Shown: positions 46,286 to 56,520, counted from the stretch's first letter. The stretch is DNA of 64,000 nucleotides from Arenibacter aquaticus (GCF_003957295.1 NZ_RQPJ01000021.1:666210-730209); one strand, 5' to 3'. Numbers and translations are program-made. The notes: generated by a model from the letters alone, not told the origin.

Positions 46286-48336
46286 TTACAAAACAAGCAT
46301 TAGGAAGCACACTTTTTGGAATGGCTGACATTCTACGTGACAAAGTAGAAGATTATAAAGCATACATACTTTCACTACTATTTTTCAAACGTCTTTCGGA
46401 TAATTACGAATGGGAAACGGAAAACGAAATCAAGGAATTTGTAAAACGTGAAGGAAGACAACCAACAGAAGCGGAAAAAAGAATAATCGTAGGTAAAAAA
46501 CACGATTTTAAAATTCCAGCAGGTTGCTTTTGGAAAGATGTGCGTGATGCTTCACCTGACAAGAAAAATGAAAAACTGAACAAAGCAGTAAACGAAATTG
46601 CAGATGCCAATATTGACCGACAAGGAAAAGCAGTTTTAAAAGGTGTAATCAACACAGTACGTTGGAACGAACCTGCACCTGATGGTTCTGGTAGTAAAAA
46701 GTTAAGTCCACAGGTTTTAACTTCTTTAGTTAGTTATTTAGATGCTGTAGATTTAAGTAACAAAAATGCTTCTGTTGATGTTTTGGGAGATGCTTATGAG
46801 TATCTTATCAAGCGTTTTGCAGACGAAAACAAAGGTGGAACAACCGCTGGCCAATTTTATACACCTCAAGAAGTTGTTGATGTCATTGTTCGCTATTTAA
46901 AACCACAGAAAAACACAACGGTTTACGACCCAACTTGTGGTTCTGGTGGATTCTTGATTAACGCAGCTAAATATTGCAAAACAAACTACAACAACTCAAA
47001 AGCTATTCGCTTATTTGGTCAAGAAGATGTTTGGAACACTTGGGCGATTGCCAATATCAATATGATTCTTCACGGATTGGATGCTCGAATAGAAAAAGGA
47101 GACACCATTCTCGACCCAAAATTTGTAGAAGAAGACAACGAGCTTGAAATCAAACAATTTGATTTAGCAATGGCAAATTTTCCATTTTCGCAGGAGAACT
47201 GGACAAAAACAGGCAAACCAAAAAAAGATAGCAAGGGAAAAACCAAGAATAAAAAAGATGGTTCACCTCAATTGGAATATCCTAAAGATGGTTTTACAGA
47301 CCCTTATGGAAGATTAGTTTATGGACAACCACCTTATTCTAATGGAGATTTTGCTTTTTTACAACATATTGTGGCTTCAATATAAGATGATGGAAAAGCA
47401 GGAGTTGTTTGTCCGCAAGGTGTTTTGTTCAGAGGACAACCTGAAAAAACCGAAGAAGAAGACGGACAAAACCGAAAAGCAGATGATGAGTATTTAATTC
47501 GTAGAGGATTTTTACAAGGTAAAGTTGACCATAATGGCGAGTTTACAGAAGTGCACAATATTATTGATGCTATTGTAGTCTTACCTGGCAATTTGTTTTA
47601 TGGCACGACCATTCCAGGTGCTATTTTGTTTATCAATAAAAACAAACCAGCAGAACGTAAAGACAAAGTACTAATGGTTTATGCTGCCAAAGAAGGATGG
47701 TATAAAGAGGAAGCCAATATGAATGTGCTTTTACCACACGATATTTTGCGTATTTCTACCATTTTAGAAAGTTGGGGAGATTTGGAAATTGCAAAGACTT
47801 GGATTGATTCTCAAAAGACAAGACTTAAAAACTTAATACAGGAAGACCTTGATTTTAAACTATTAGAAATTAAAGAGTATTACGCAGAAGACATAGAAAT
47901 TAAAAAGGATAAACTGGCAAAAGCAAAAAAAGTAATTACAGACCGAGAAGCTGCCAACAAAAAACCAACAAAAGGACAAGAAAAAGCTGTTGTTACTGCT
48001 CAAACTGCTTTAGATAAACTCACCACAGAAAAAGAAAACAAAATAACAGCAGCACACGAACAAGCGGAAAAAGAACGTCAAGCTATTGATGATGTAGAAC
48101 AAGAACTCATTGCAATGTTGCAAGACCCAGAACTTCGCAAACGATACTTTGCAATTGCAGATATGGAAGAATTGGATGAAAACGAGTTTAATCTAAACAT
48201 ACCACGTTACGTAGATACGTTTGAACCTGAAGAAGAAATTGATTTAAAAGAAGCTATTATTGAATTTAAAGACACCATTTATAAAGAAAATGACTTGGAT
48301 AAGTCTATTAGTGAACTCTTAAAAGTATTGGCTTAA
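46282..48336 (+). pseudogene. hsdM: type I restriction-modification DNA methyltransferase subunit, interrupted by an in-frame stop
   Basis: The reading frame continues from 46282 to 48336 (684 codons) with one TAA at 47383-47385. The sequence on both sides is ordinary HsdM: ...FLQHIVASI, stop, DDGKAGVVCPQGVLFRG, so a lysine codon has likely become TAA. Features: HsdM N domain, SAM motif I DPTCGSGGFLINAAKYC near 214-230, and motif IV as NFPF near 297-300 instead of NPPF. The C-terminal 200 residues are a charged coiled coil. As written the methylase is truncated after residue 367. Single-base sequencing error is an alternative. Confidence 0.85.
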
Positions 48337-48337
48337 T

Positions 48338-49612
48338 ATGGAAAATATTGGTCAATACATAACAAAATATAGAAAGGGGAAAGTGCCAAAGCAACTTTTT
48401 GAAAATCAAGAAGAAGGTTTGCTACCCTACCTTTCGCCAGATTATTTAAGAAGAAAATCAAAACCTGAATTTTACGCTGAACCAACTGAAAAAGTTGTAG
48501 AAGTTGAAGATGGAGAAGTAATAGTTCTTTGGGATGGCAGTAATGCTGGAGAAATTTTCATTTCAAGAAAAGGAATTTTAGGTTCTACAATGGTCAAGTT
48601 AGAATTTAATGAAGATGAAATTTTCAAACCATATTTCTCTTTTTCATTCGAGTACTTGGAATATGTTTTAAAAGCAAAAACGGCTGGTTCTGGAATTCCT
48701 CACGCAGATAAAGGAGTAATTAAAAAACTTGACTTTTTTAAACCACCAAAACCAGAACAAACAGCGATTGCAATAATTCTTTCCAAAGTAAATGCAAACA
48801 TAGAAGCTGTAAATAAAAGTGTTAAAGCAGCCGAAAAACTCAAAAAAGCTTTAATGCAAAACTTACTAACTGGCAAATTAAAACCAGATGGTACTTGGCG
48901 TAAAGAAGATGAATTCTATGAGGATGAGAAGTTTGGAAAAATACCTGTTGGTTGGCAAATTATAAAAGGAAATAAGATTACAGATAAAATTACCAAAGGT
49001 CAATCACCAAAATGGCAAGGATTCGAATATCAAGATAACGGAATTCTATTTGTAACAAGTGAAAATGTTAGAGATGGATATATTGAAGTTGATAGTCCAA
49101 AGTATTTACCGATTGAGTTTCACAATAAAATTAAAAACAGTCAACTTCAAAAAGAAGATATTCTAATAAATATCGTTGGTGCTTCAATTGGTAGATGTGC
49201 TGTATTCAATTTAGATGTAGAATATGCCAATACTAATCAAGCTGTTTGTGTTTTTAGACCAAATGATGAAAATGATAGTGATTTTTTAGCCTATTATTTA
49301 CAAAACGGTTATACACAACAAAGGCTTTTAGGTACACAAGTTGAAACTGCAAGAGCAAATCTTTCATTGGGAGATTTTAGAAAGTTCAAATTTATTATAC
49401 CTAAATCAAAAGACGAACAGGTATTAATTGCAGAGAAATTAAATGAAGTAGTTTCTACTATTCAATCTAAACAAGATAAAATTAAAAAACTTCAACGCTT
49501 AAAAAAATCATTGATGCAAAATTTACTAACTGGTAAAGTCCGTTTGCCAAAAGAATTTATTGCACAATTTGTAAATGAGCTCGAAGTAACCAACACAACT
49601 ACAACAGCATAA
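48338..49612 (+). CDS. hsdS: type I restriction-modification specificity subunit
   Basis: 424 residues, two target-recognition domains (about 1-150 and 200-370) separated by a conserved helix and followed by a second. The helices end in the near-identical stretches ALMQNLLTGKLK (about 172) and SLMQNLLTGKVR (about 392), the internal repeat that gives HsdS its pseudo-twofold symmetry. It sets DNA sequence specificity for both methylation and cutting. The ATG is 2 nt after the hsdM stop. Confidence 0.92.
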   Translation: MENIGQYITKYRKGKVPKQLFENQEEGLLPYLSPDYLRRKSKPEFYAEPTEKVVEVEDGEVIVLWDGSNAGEIFISRKGILGSTMVKLEFNEDEIFKPYFSFSFEYLEYVLKAKTAGSGIPHADKGVIKKLDFFKPPKPEQTAIAIILSKVNANIEAVNKSVKAAEKLKKALMQNLLTGKLKPDGTWRKEDEFYEDEKFGKIPVGWQIIKGNKITDKITKGQSPKWQGFEYQDNGILFVTSENVRDGYIEVDSPKYLPIEFHNKIKNSQLQKEDILINIVGASIGRCAVFNLDVEYANTNQAVCVFRPNDENDSDFLAYYLQNGYTQQRLLGTQVETARANLSLGDFRKFKFIIPKSKDEQVLIAEKLNEVVSTIQSKQDKIKKLQRLKKSLMQNLLTGKVRLPKEFIAQFVNELEVTNTTTTA

Positions 49613-49616
49613 TTAT

Positions 49617-52600
49617 ATGGGACATTTAACAGAACTAAAAGGTGTAGAAAAACCAGTTACCGAATGGTTAAGTAAAATGGGCTGGTCATTCAAAAGTAAT
49701 GATGATTTAAAAACCTACGAACGTCCTTTTTCAAAACCCATTATTGAACAAATATTGGTAGAAAAAACAGCTTTAATAAATAATATAAGCGAAGAAGTTG
49801 CACAACACGCAGTTGAAATGCTGATGCAAAATCTAAACAATCCAATTCCTATTCTTGGAAATGAGGCGTTTTTAGACAAATTGGTTTCAGGTGTTACGCT
49901 TTCGGTAAAAGACAAAGACATTGATGTGCTTTTTATCGACTTTGAAAACATTTGGGAAAATGATTTTATCGTAACCAACCAGTTTTGGGTACAAGGTTAC
50001 AAAATGGTAAAAACTGATATTGTTTTGTTAGTTAATGGTGTTCCTTTAGTACCAATAGAAGCAAAACAAAGAGCCAGAAAAGGTACAAATTGGATGGAAG
50101 GTGTTCGTCAATTTTCAACTTATGACCAACGTGCAGATAAATTATATATGTGTCATTGTTTTGGTGTGGCTTGCAATGGTAGAATTACAAAATATGGTAT
50201 TCCAGGAGCTTCTTCTTCCTATTTCAACGAATGGAAAAACACCTTATTAGATGTAAGTCAACCCAATCCAATTTTAGAACCAACTAATGACCTTTGTCCA
50301 ACCTATCAAGATAAAAAAGACGGACTTTGGAATTTTGATGTTGACCGCTTACCAAATGGAGAAGTATTGGAGCGAATGAAACTTGGCATTATTGGCTTAT
50401 TACAACCAGCAAGAGTGTTGGATATTTTAAAACACTTTTTAGTTTTTGAACGAGAAGAAGGAAAAATTGTAAAAAAAGTAGCTCGATATCAACAGTTAAG
50501 AGCAGCCAATAAAATTGCAGATAGAGTTATAAAAGGCGATTTAGACCAAGGTGTAATTTGGCATACACAAGGTTCTGGAAAGAGTTTAACAATGCTTTAC
50601 ACAGCATACAAACTTCGCCAAAGTAAAGAGCTAAAAGACCCAACTATTTACATTGTAGTTGACCGTAAAGATTTGCGAGAACAAATTGGAGGAACTTTTG
50701 ACGATTGCGAATTTCCAAATGCAAGACCAGTAAATAATATTGGAGATTTAAAACATATTATTAAAACTTCACCTTCTGGCGTTTTTATCACGACCGTTCA
50801 AAAATTTGATGAATTAGGAGACCGACAAGATTTACGCGATAATGTAATTGTTTTAATTGACGAAGCACACAGAACGCAATACGGAAATTATCAAATGGAA
50901 TTGCAAGCAGTTTTACCAAACGCCAAACGATTTGCATTTACAGGAACACCAATTCCAAAAACGCACCAAGAATTTGGAATAGTTGACCAAGACAAAGGAA
51001 AACACGAATATTATTTAGATAAATACAGTATTCAAGATGCGATTGATGATGGAGCAACAAAACCAATTCGCTACACTTTTGGACCAACAGAATGGTTTTT
51101 AGACAAGGAGAAATTAAAAGAAGGCTACGAAGAAATAACAGCAGAACTTACAGAAGATGAAAAGAAAGCAGTAGAAAGAAGAGTTTCAGCTTGGAAAGTC
51201 TTTTTAAAGCATCCAGATAGAGTTGAAACACTTGCTAAAGATATTGCAACCGATTTTAAAGAAATGCTCGAACCACAAGGTTATAAAGCTCAAATAGTGG
51301 CTTGTGATAAAGAAGCTTGTGTTTTGTACTATAATGAACTAATCAATTATTTCGACCGTTCAGAAGTCGCAATAATATTTTCAACTGGACATTACGAAGA
51401 AGGAGAAAAATACGAACTCTACAAAGACCATTACAAAGAAGACAAAGAGCGTAAAAAACTAATAAAGCAGTTCAAGAAAAGAATTACAGAGGAAGAACAA
51501 AAAATGGGTAACAATCTGAAAATCTTCATTGTCTGTAATATGCTTTTAACTGGTTTTGATGCACCAATTGAGCAAACAATGTATTTGGATAGTCCTTTGC
51601 GTGACCACAATCTTTTACAAGCTGTAGCAAGAACCAACAGACCTTATGACGATAAAGTAACCAAGCTATCGAAAGAATTTGGACGAATAGTTGATTATGT
51701 TGGAGTCTTCCAAAATTATAAAGAAGCATTGAATTACGACCCAGAAGATATTGGCGAGTTTGAAGATGTAGAAAGTTTAGTGAAAACATTCCCTAAAGTT
51801 TTAGATGAAGCGTTTAAGCCTTTTGAAAACATTAAACTGGAAGATAGTTATGAATGTACAATGGCAATCGTGAGAAAGCTATCGGAAATTGACCACGGAA
51901 AATTTGAAAATGATTTTAGAGAAGTTATTCAACTTTGGGAATCAATTTCGCCTCATCCAGCATTGCGTGAATCTAAAATAAAATACTTGTGGTTAAATGA
52001 GATTTATGAAATCTATTTAGAAGAATTTAAACGATTGGATTTTGATGCAGAAATTTATGCAGCGAAAACACGAAAGTTAATTCAAGAAACCTCAAAACTA
52101 CTAAATTTTAAAGGTCATTTGCCTGAAATTTCAATTGATTCAGATTACTTAAATAAACTGAAAGAAATCAAGCTTGACCCTTCAGATAAAGCAGAAAAAA
52201 TCATCAGAGATATTGAAACCGTAATTCGTAAGAATGAAGTAAATAGTGCTGTTTATGTTGAGTTTCAAAATCGATTAGATGATTTGATTAAACAAAAACA
52301 AGAAGAAAGTTTGGCGATTGAAGAAATCTTAAATCAATTAGGCGAACTTTATTCAGAATTAGATGAAATTGCTTCGCTTCCTGAAAGAATGGGCTTTCCA
52401 GACAAAGGAAGTTTTGAGTTTTTTACAATCATAAAGAATGTTTCAGGAGAAACTTTTAATGAAGAATTGGTTAGAGAGTTTTCATTTGAAGCAGCGGAAA
52501 AAATAAAAGCCAAAATTTACAATGGTTGGCAAGAAGTTCCGAGAGAATTCGACCGTTTGAAATATGAAATTTTACTCTTGTCTGTAAATCCAAAATTTGA

Positions 52601-52679
52601 GGAATTAAAGATTGATGGAAATGGAGAATTGATGGAGCAAATTATGAAGGCTGTTTTACAGAATTATAAATTGAGTTAA
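49617..52679 (+). CDS. hsdR: type I restriction endonuclease / DNA translocase subunit
   Basis: 1020 residues. N-terminal PD-(D/E)xK nuclease: TDIVLLVNGVPLVPIEAKQ near 137-155 (D...E-x-K). Then the SF2 motor: Walker A HTQGSGKS near 314-321, DEAH box near 413, motif III FTGTPIPK, and motif VI QAVARTNRP. The C-terminal part is helical. It cuts unmodified DNA after translocating. It follows hsdS by 4 nt and its stop overlaps the next ATG by 1 nt. All motifs are intact, in contrast to the broken methylase gene. Confidence 0.93.
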   Translation: MGHLTELKGVEKPVTEWLSKMGWSFKSNDDLKTYERPFSKPIIEQILVEKTALINNISEEVAQHAVEMLMQNLNNPIPILGNEAFLDKLVSGVTLSVKDKDIDVLFIDFENIWENDFIVTNQFWVQGYKMVKTDIVLLVNGVPLVPIEAKQRARKGTNWMEGVRQFSTYDQRADKLYMCHCFGVACNGRITKYGIPGASSSYFNEWKNTLLDVSQPNPILEPTNDLCPTYQDKKDGLWNFDVDRLPNGEVLERMKLGIIGLLQPARVLDILKHFLVFEREEGKIVKKVARYQQLRAANKIADRVIKGDLDQGVIWHTQGSGKSLTMLYTAYKLRQSKELKDPTIYIVVDRKDLREQIGGTFDDCEFPNARPVNNIGDLKHIIKTSPSGVFITTVQKFDELGDRQDLRDNVIVLIDEAHRTQYGNYQMELQAVLPNAKRFAFTGTPIPKTHQEFGIVDQDKGKHEYYLDKYSIQDAIDDGATKPIRYTFGPTEWFLDKEKLKEGYEEITAELTEDEKKAVERRVSAWKVFLKHPDRVETLAKDIATDFKEMLEPQGYKAQIVACDKEACVLYYNELINYFDRSEVAIIFSTGHYEEGEKYELYKDHYKEDKERKKLIKQFKKRITEEEQKMGNNLKIFIVCNMLLTGFDAPIEQTMYLDSPLRDHNLLQAVARTNRPYDDKVTKLSKEFGRIVDYVGVFQNYKEALNYDPEDIGEFEDVESLVKTFPKVLDEAFKPFENIKLEDSYECTMAIVRKLSEIDHGKFENDFREVIQLWESISPHPALRESKIKYLWLNEIYEIYLEEFKRLDFDAEIYAAKTRKLIQETSKLLNFKGHLPEISIDSDYLNKLKEIKLDPSDKAEKIIRDIETVIRKNEVNSAVYVEFQNRLDDLIKQKQEESLAIEEILNQLGELYSELDEIASLPERMGFPDKGSFEFFTIIKNVSGETFNEELVREFSFEAAEKIKAKIYNGWQEVPREFDRLKYEILLLSVNPKFEELKIDGNGELMEQIMKAVLQNYKLS

Positions 52680-53335
52680 TGGAGTTACCAGATAACTACA
52701 TATTAATCCGAAAGGAAGTAAAACACGCTCGACTTCGAGTAAGTGAAGATGGAAAAGTACGCATAATTGCACCACCAGACTTTTCAGAGGACGATATCAA
52801 TTCAATGTTGAAGAAAAAAAACAGATGGATTGATAAAAACCTAAAGTATTTTGATGGAAAGTCGTCCATTGAATTAAAGAGAAATCAATTATTACTTTTC
52901 GGAAATAGATACGCATATTTTTATGACACAACCTATTCGCAAAAGGTTACAGTTGACCACGAACACAAAACAATAAATTCGAAAAGAGATTTACTTGACC
53001 CAAAAGTTCAGGAAAAATGGTATCGAAAAGTTGCTAAAAAACATTTGACAATACGGACAAACCAACTTGCCGAAAACTTGAATTTTAAACACAATAAACT
53101 ATTCATTCGAGAATCCAGAACGAAATGGGGAAACTGTTCGAGAGAAAAGAATATCTCATTGAACTGGAAATTGATAAAAGCACCTGAATATGTGATTGAC
53201 TATATTATAATTCACGAATTGATGCATACTGTAGTAATGAATCACACACATAAATTCTGGACTTTAATGAAATCATATTATCCGAATTATAAAGAATCAA
53301 TAAAATGGTTAGAAAAATATGGAAATAGTTTATGA
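52679..53335 (+). CDS. YgjP-like zinc metallopeptidase (DUF45) with the R-M operon
   Basis: 218 residues. The zinc site HELMH (about 178-182) is followed by NHTHKFW, and WGNCSREKNISLNWKL precedes it, the standard pattern of YgjP/DUF45. The gene is coupled to hsdR by a one-base overlap and is a frequent extra gene of type I systems. Its target is unknown; processing of a restriction subunit would be a guess. Confidence 0.88.
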   Translation: MELPDNYILIRKEVKHARLRVSEDGKVRIIAPPDFSEDDINSMLKKKNRWIDKNLKYFDGKSSIELKRNQLLLFGNRYAYFYDTTYSQKVTVDHEHKTINSKRDLLDPKVQEKWYRKVAKKHLTIRTNQLAENLNFKHNKLFIRESRTKWGNCSREKNISLNWKLIKAPEYVIDYIIIHELMHTVVMNHTHKFWTLMKSYYPNYKESIKWLEKYGNSL

Positions 53336-53474
53336 AAAGCCAACGCTCAAAGCCATACACATTCGCAATTCGCTGCAGACAACGCAACGCCAAAAATTGC
53401 AAAAGAGTATGTCTTGCCAACGCTCACATTTGAACTAAATAACAAACATCGGAAAACAAAGTAGAACGTGAAAA
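53336..53474. other. non-coding tail of cassette 1
   Basis: 139 nt with repeated AACGC/CCAACGCTC words (53349, 53394, 53430). They look like worn cassette-end sequences, which may mean that cassette 1 grew by fusion of smaller cassettes. Confidence 0.4.
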
Positions 53475-53685
53475 GCACTACTTACAACAACGTGTATAAA
53501 ACATAGCTATTATAGGCTTTCCGAGAGGTTTTTGTATATTTACAAAGTACGCCAAATTTTTTATTTGGTTATATTTATAAAAGAAAATTAAACATAAAAA
53601 TAAAAAATTCGGCTTGTGCTAAATCCGAAAAGTAAGCGTTTATTTATACGCTACGTTTCATACACAAGACCGTTAACTACAAGTG
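53475..53685 (+). repeat. attC-like site 1
   Basis: Left core CTTACAAC (to 53488), arms GTGTATAAAACATAGC and GCTACGTTTCATACAC, right core GTTAACTAC at 53674. The left core complements the start of cassette 1 (45864), the right core belongs to cassette 2. About 200 nt, with an AT-rich inner loop. Confidence 0.75.
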
Positions 53686-53704
53686 CTCCAAAAAAAAATA
53701 CTAA

Positions 53705-54100
53705 TTGAAAAATATTATTCTTATTTCATTATTTCTTTTCTGCCTTCTGAATATTTACGGACAGGAAAACGGTCGGACTTATTTGCACCGAGGACACCAA
53801 TATAATTACACATATTGTTATTCGGTACAAAAATTAACCATAAAAACTGACTCGACATATATTTGGGACAGCTATTGTTTAATTAGCAAAAAAGAGTGGA
53901 AATCATATAAGAATTTACGACCTGAGAAATCAGTTGGAAAAATCACTCGAAATGGAGAATATTATTTATTGACCGAATTTAGAAACGGGAATAAAACGGA
54001 CTATACTTGGACTGTGAAAATAACTGACAAAAAAATTCTCTTCTATCTTGAAAATGCAAACGGAAAATTAAAAAAAGTGACGAAATATAGACGGATTTGA
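53705..54100 (+). CDS. cassette 2 protein: small secreted protein, unknown
   Basis: 131 residues from TTG 53705. A clear signal peptide (1-19, ending IYGQ) and a beta-rich mature part (YNYTYCYSVQKLTIKTDSTYIWDSYC ... YTWTVKITDKKILFYL patterns). No family recognised. It is the only gene of a 688-nt cassette and begins 31 nt after its GTT. About 137 nt of unexplained DNA lie between its stop and the next attC-like site. Confidence 0.65.
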   Translation: MKNIILISLFLFCLLNIYGQENGRTYLHRGHQYNYTYCYSVQKLTIKTDSTYIWDSYCLISKKEWKSYKNLRPEKSVGKITRNGEYYLLTEFRNGNKTDYTWTVKITDKKILFYLENANGKLKKVTKYRRI

Positions 54101-54236
54101 ATTTTGAGAAAACCCAGTAAAGAATGTTGAATAGCCACAAATCGAATTTTTGAGCAACTTTACGCAGATGGACTTTACTCAGACGGAAAAAAACGAAAAC
54201 GGAATCGAAATGTGCTCACTCGCACGTGTCGCACGA

Positions 54237-54371
54237 GTAGTTAACAATGGCTATAATTCAGCGTTGCCGAACCGCCAATAACAAAATTCATTACCTTTAA
54301 CCGGCATGATCCCAGCTTGAAAAATCCCACCGGATTTTCTCGCCGAAATCATAGCCAAACCGTTGGCAAAC
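54237..54371 (+). repeat. attC-like site 2
   Basis: Left core GTAGTTAAC (54237-54245), arms TGGCTATAATTC and GAAATCATAGCCA, right core GTTGGCAAA at 54362. The left core is the exact reverse complement of the start of cassette 2. Confidence 0.78.
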
Positions 54372-54397
54372 ATGCTAAAGATAACTATTCCCTATAA

Positions 54398-54787
54398 ATG
54401 AAAATCAATTTTCAATGCATAGAACTGACAATACAGGATGAAGAGTTAGGGTGTACTATTACATTTTCAGATTCAAGGTCAACGGATGACCAGTTTAAAA
54501 CCGAGGAAGAGATAATGAATAGCGTTAAGAAATATCTTTTGATTCAAAGAACTTACGCCGAAGATGAAGATGACGTAGAGCATTACTACATTGAATCTTC
54601 CGAATCCTATATGGATTTTAAACCTAACGAAAAAATGATTATGAGCATAAACCAGGACAGGCTTGAAACCAAATGTAATGGAGAACAAGTGATAATAGGC
54701 TTGAATCTAAAAAAACAAGAATTTGAAAATTTGTTACGGATTTTGGAAACTAAATTTAATGAACGGGTAACGATACGCAGACTATAA
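54398..54787 (+). CDS. cassette 3 protein: acidic cytosolic protein, unknown
   Basis: 129 residues, no signal peptide, acidic (EDEDDVEHYYIESSE stretch), alternating beta strands and one closing helix (QEFENLLRILETKF). I recognise no family. It starts 36 nt into the cassette and stops 12 nt before the next attC-like core, so the cassette is almost all gene. Size and acidity resemble immunity proteins, but there is no toxin next to it. Confidence 0.62.
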   Translation: MKINFQCIELTIQDEELGCTITFSDSRSTDDQFKTEEEIMNSVKKYLLIQRTYAEDEDDVEHYYIESSESYMDFKPNEKMIMSINQDRLETKCNGEQVIIGLNLKKQEFENLLRILETKFNERVTIRRL

Positions 54788-54798
54788 AAAAAGCACGA

Positions 54799-54998
54799 TT
54801 TGCCAACAGTACCTATAAGCAATGCGGGCCTTGGTGTTCAAATCAAAGTTTTGTCTATATTTATGAGGAGCAAAACCTTTTTAGGTTTGCTTCAACAAAT
54901 AAAAAATAACCAAACCCTCCAAGCTTTTGCTTGGGAGAGTCCGGAATGGTAAGTGAATACTTGTCACCGCACTGCCTATAGCTCGGGCGTTGCCCACA
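54799..54998 (+). repeat. attC-like site 3
   Basis: Left core TTTGCCAAC (54799-54807), arms CCTATAAGCAATGCGG and CCGCACTGCCTATAG, right core GTTGCCCACA at 54989. About 200 nt; the inside is related to that of site 6. Confidence 0.8.
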
Positions 54999-55002
54999 AT
55001 TA

Positions 55003-55551
55003 ATGCGAACCTCTAAAGCTCTTATTTTACTAATCTTTTTAATAAGCTTTGGCTCATGCGTTGAATCAAAGCATCAAGATCAGGTCAACCTGAAATTACA
55101 GGAGTTTAAGGATGCTATTTACTCCGGTCAGACCTATCTTTTTTATCATCAAAACGATTCAATTGGAGAATGGGGAGGAACTGAAATTCTTTTGAAGTTG
55201 AAAGGGGATCCGGAAAGTAAAAAGGTTTTGTTAGATATAAAAAAAGTCCTCGCATCCAAAGTTCCTCCTCCACCCCCTCACTCGGATTCTTTGAGGATCT
55301 ATTATGACAAACTAACAATCATTGACACAAGTGATATCACCTTGGATGATGATCAGGTGTTGCTTGCAATAAAATCAATCTCAGAGCTATCTCAGCGAAA
55401 ATTAATAAGCACACCAAATTCCGGGTACTATTGTTTCGATGGACATAAACATGAAATCATCAATGCAGATTCAACGCTTATTATTTCGGACTGCACTTCT
55501 TTACCTTGGGAGAGCTTCCTAGAACTAAATAGATCCTTAAAAAATAAATAA
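55003..55551 (+). CDS. cassette 4 protein: lipoprotein, unknown
   Basis: 182 residues. Signal with lipobox FGSC (about Cys19). Mature part contains a proline run (KVPPPPPHSDS, near 91) and otherwise no known domain. The ATG lies 14 nt after the cassette GTT and the stop is 2 nt before the next core, the tight packing usual for integron cassettes. Role unknown. Confidence 0.65.
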   Translation: MRTSKALILLIFLISFGSCVESKHQDQVNLKLQEFKDAIYSGQTYLFYHQNDSIGEWGGTEILLKLKGDPESKKVLLDIKKVLASKVPPPPPHSDSLRIYYDKLTIIDTSDITLDDDQVLLAIKSISELSQRKLISTPNSGYYCFDGHKHEIINADSTLIISDCTSLPWESFLELNRSLKNK

Positions 55552-55552
55552 C

Positions 55553-55690
55553 TGTGGGCAACAACGGGTCATGCCCAATAGCTAGCCCTCTCCCTCCTAT
55601 CGAATTATTCCTCTATATTTAAAACCTTTACCGGGAATGCGCCAGGTATTATATCGCCGCTACTGGGCATACCCGAAAACGTTGTGGTGC
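55553..55690 (+). repeat. attC-like site 4
   Basis: Left core TGTGGGCAAC, arms GGGTCATGCCCA and TGGGCATACCC, right core GTTGTGGTGC at 55681. Its 138 nt are about four-fifths identical to site 5 (shared blocks CAATAGCTAGCCCTC and CTCTATATTTAAAACC). Confidence 0.85.
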
Positions 55691-55703
55691 ATTAAAATCG
55701 ATT

Positions 55704-56360
55704 ATGCTTTTTAGATTATTCCAATTAATCTTGACAACGTTGATCATAGTTGGTTGTAAACACCACCAAGACAAGGACCCTGTTAACTTATCGCCTGATA
55801 ATAAAGCTAGCACCCTAATACATGGCAGGAGGGATGGTAGAACCGTTACAAAGGAAGGAGAATTAAAACTGGATCAATTTACCGGTTTCAGATCACTTTT
55901 AAATAGAGCGGATGAAATAACATGCAGTGACAGTATTCCCTTCATACAAATTGAAAAAAATGAAAATAGGCATAAATTCTATATAGACTTGGATTGCTGG
56001 AGTGACGGAATTATATACGATTACAGCCAAAAGAATATCTTAATAATCCATAATGATAGTATAGAAAAGAGGTTAATAAATCCATGGGTTATCCGCAGAT
56101 TTCATATCGACGAACTTGAAGCAGTACTAAAAAAGGATTTGACAAATAAAGGTAGTGATCCAAATTGGAGCGTTAACCCCTCAAAACTGATCTTAAATAT
56201 TTCTGTTTCTGAAAATAGATTGGAACAATTACCTATTATATTCAATGAATTGGCCGAGGCGTCGGAACGTCACAAACTGAAGATGGATTTTAGAATATGG
56301 CTAGCAGATTATCTTCCTCATTTTATTCCTCCTGAACCTCCAATTCAAAATAAGAACTAA
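55704..56360 (+). CDS. cassette 5 protein: lipoprotein, unknown
   Basis: 218 residues. Signal peptide with lipobox IVGC (about Cys18). The mature domain (residues 60-210) is alpha/beta (FYIDLDCWSDGIIYDYSQ; LILNISVSENRLEQLPIIFNEL) and I cannot assign it. It fills its cassette: 23 nt before, 2 nt after. Confidence 0.65.
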   Translation: MLFRLFQLILTTLIIVGCKHHQDKDPVNLSPDNKASTLIHGRRDGRTVTKEGELKLDQFTGFRSLLNRADEITCSDSIPFIQIEKNENRHKFYIDLDCWSDGIIYDYSQKNILIIHNDSIEKRLINPWVIRRFHIDELEAVLKKDLTNKGSDPNWSVNPSKLILNISVSENRLEQLPIIFNELAEASERHKLKMDFRIWLADYLPHFIPPEPPIQNKN

Positions 56361-56361
56361 C

Positions 56362-56497
56362 GCACCACAACAACGGGTATGTCCAATAGCTAGCCCTCAC
56401 TCACTATCGAAATAATCCTCTATATTTAAAACCTGAACCGGGAAAGCACCAGGTACTAAAACGCCGCCACTGGGCATACCCGTAACCGTTGTGCTTA
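56362..56497 (+). repeat. attC-like site 5
   Basis: Left core GCACCACAAC (to 56371; 13/14 complementary to the start of cassette 5), arms GGGTATGTCCA and TGGGCATACCC, right core GTTGTGCTTAAT at 56488. Close relative of site 4. Confidence 0.85.
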
Positions 56498-56520
56498 ATA
56501 TTGAAAAAACGAAATCATCG

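Noticed and set aside
47425-48336. separate gene after the hsdM stop
   Set aside because: It is in the same frame as 46282-47385 and continues HsdM; it is one interrupted gene.
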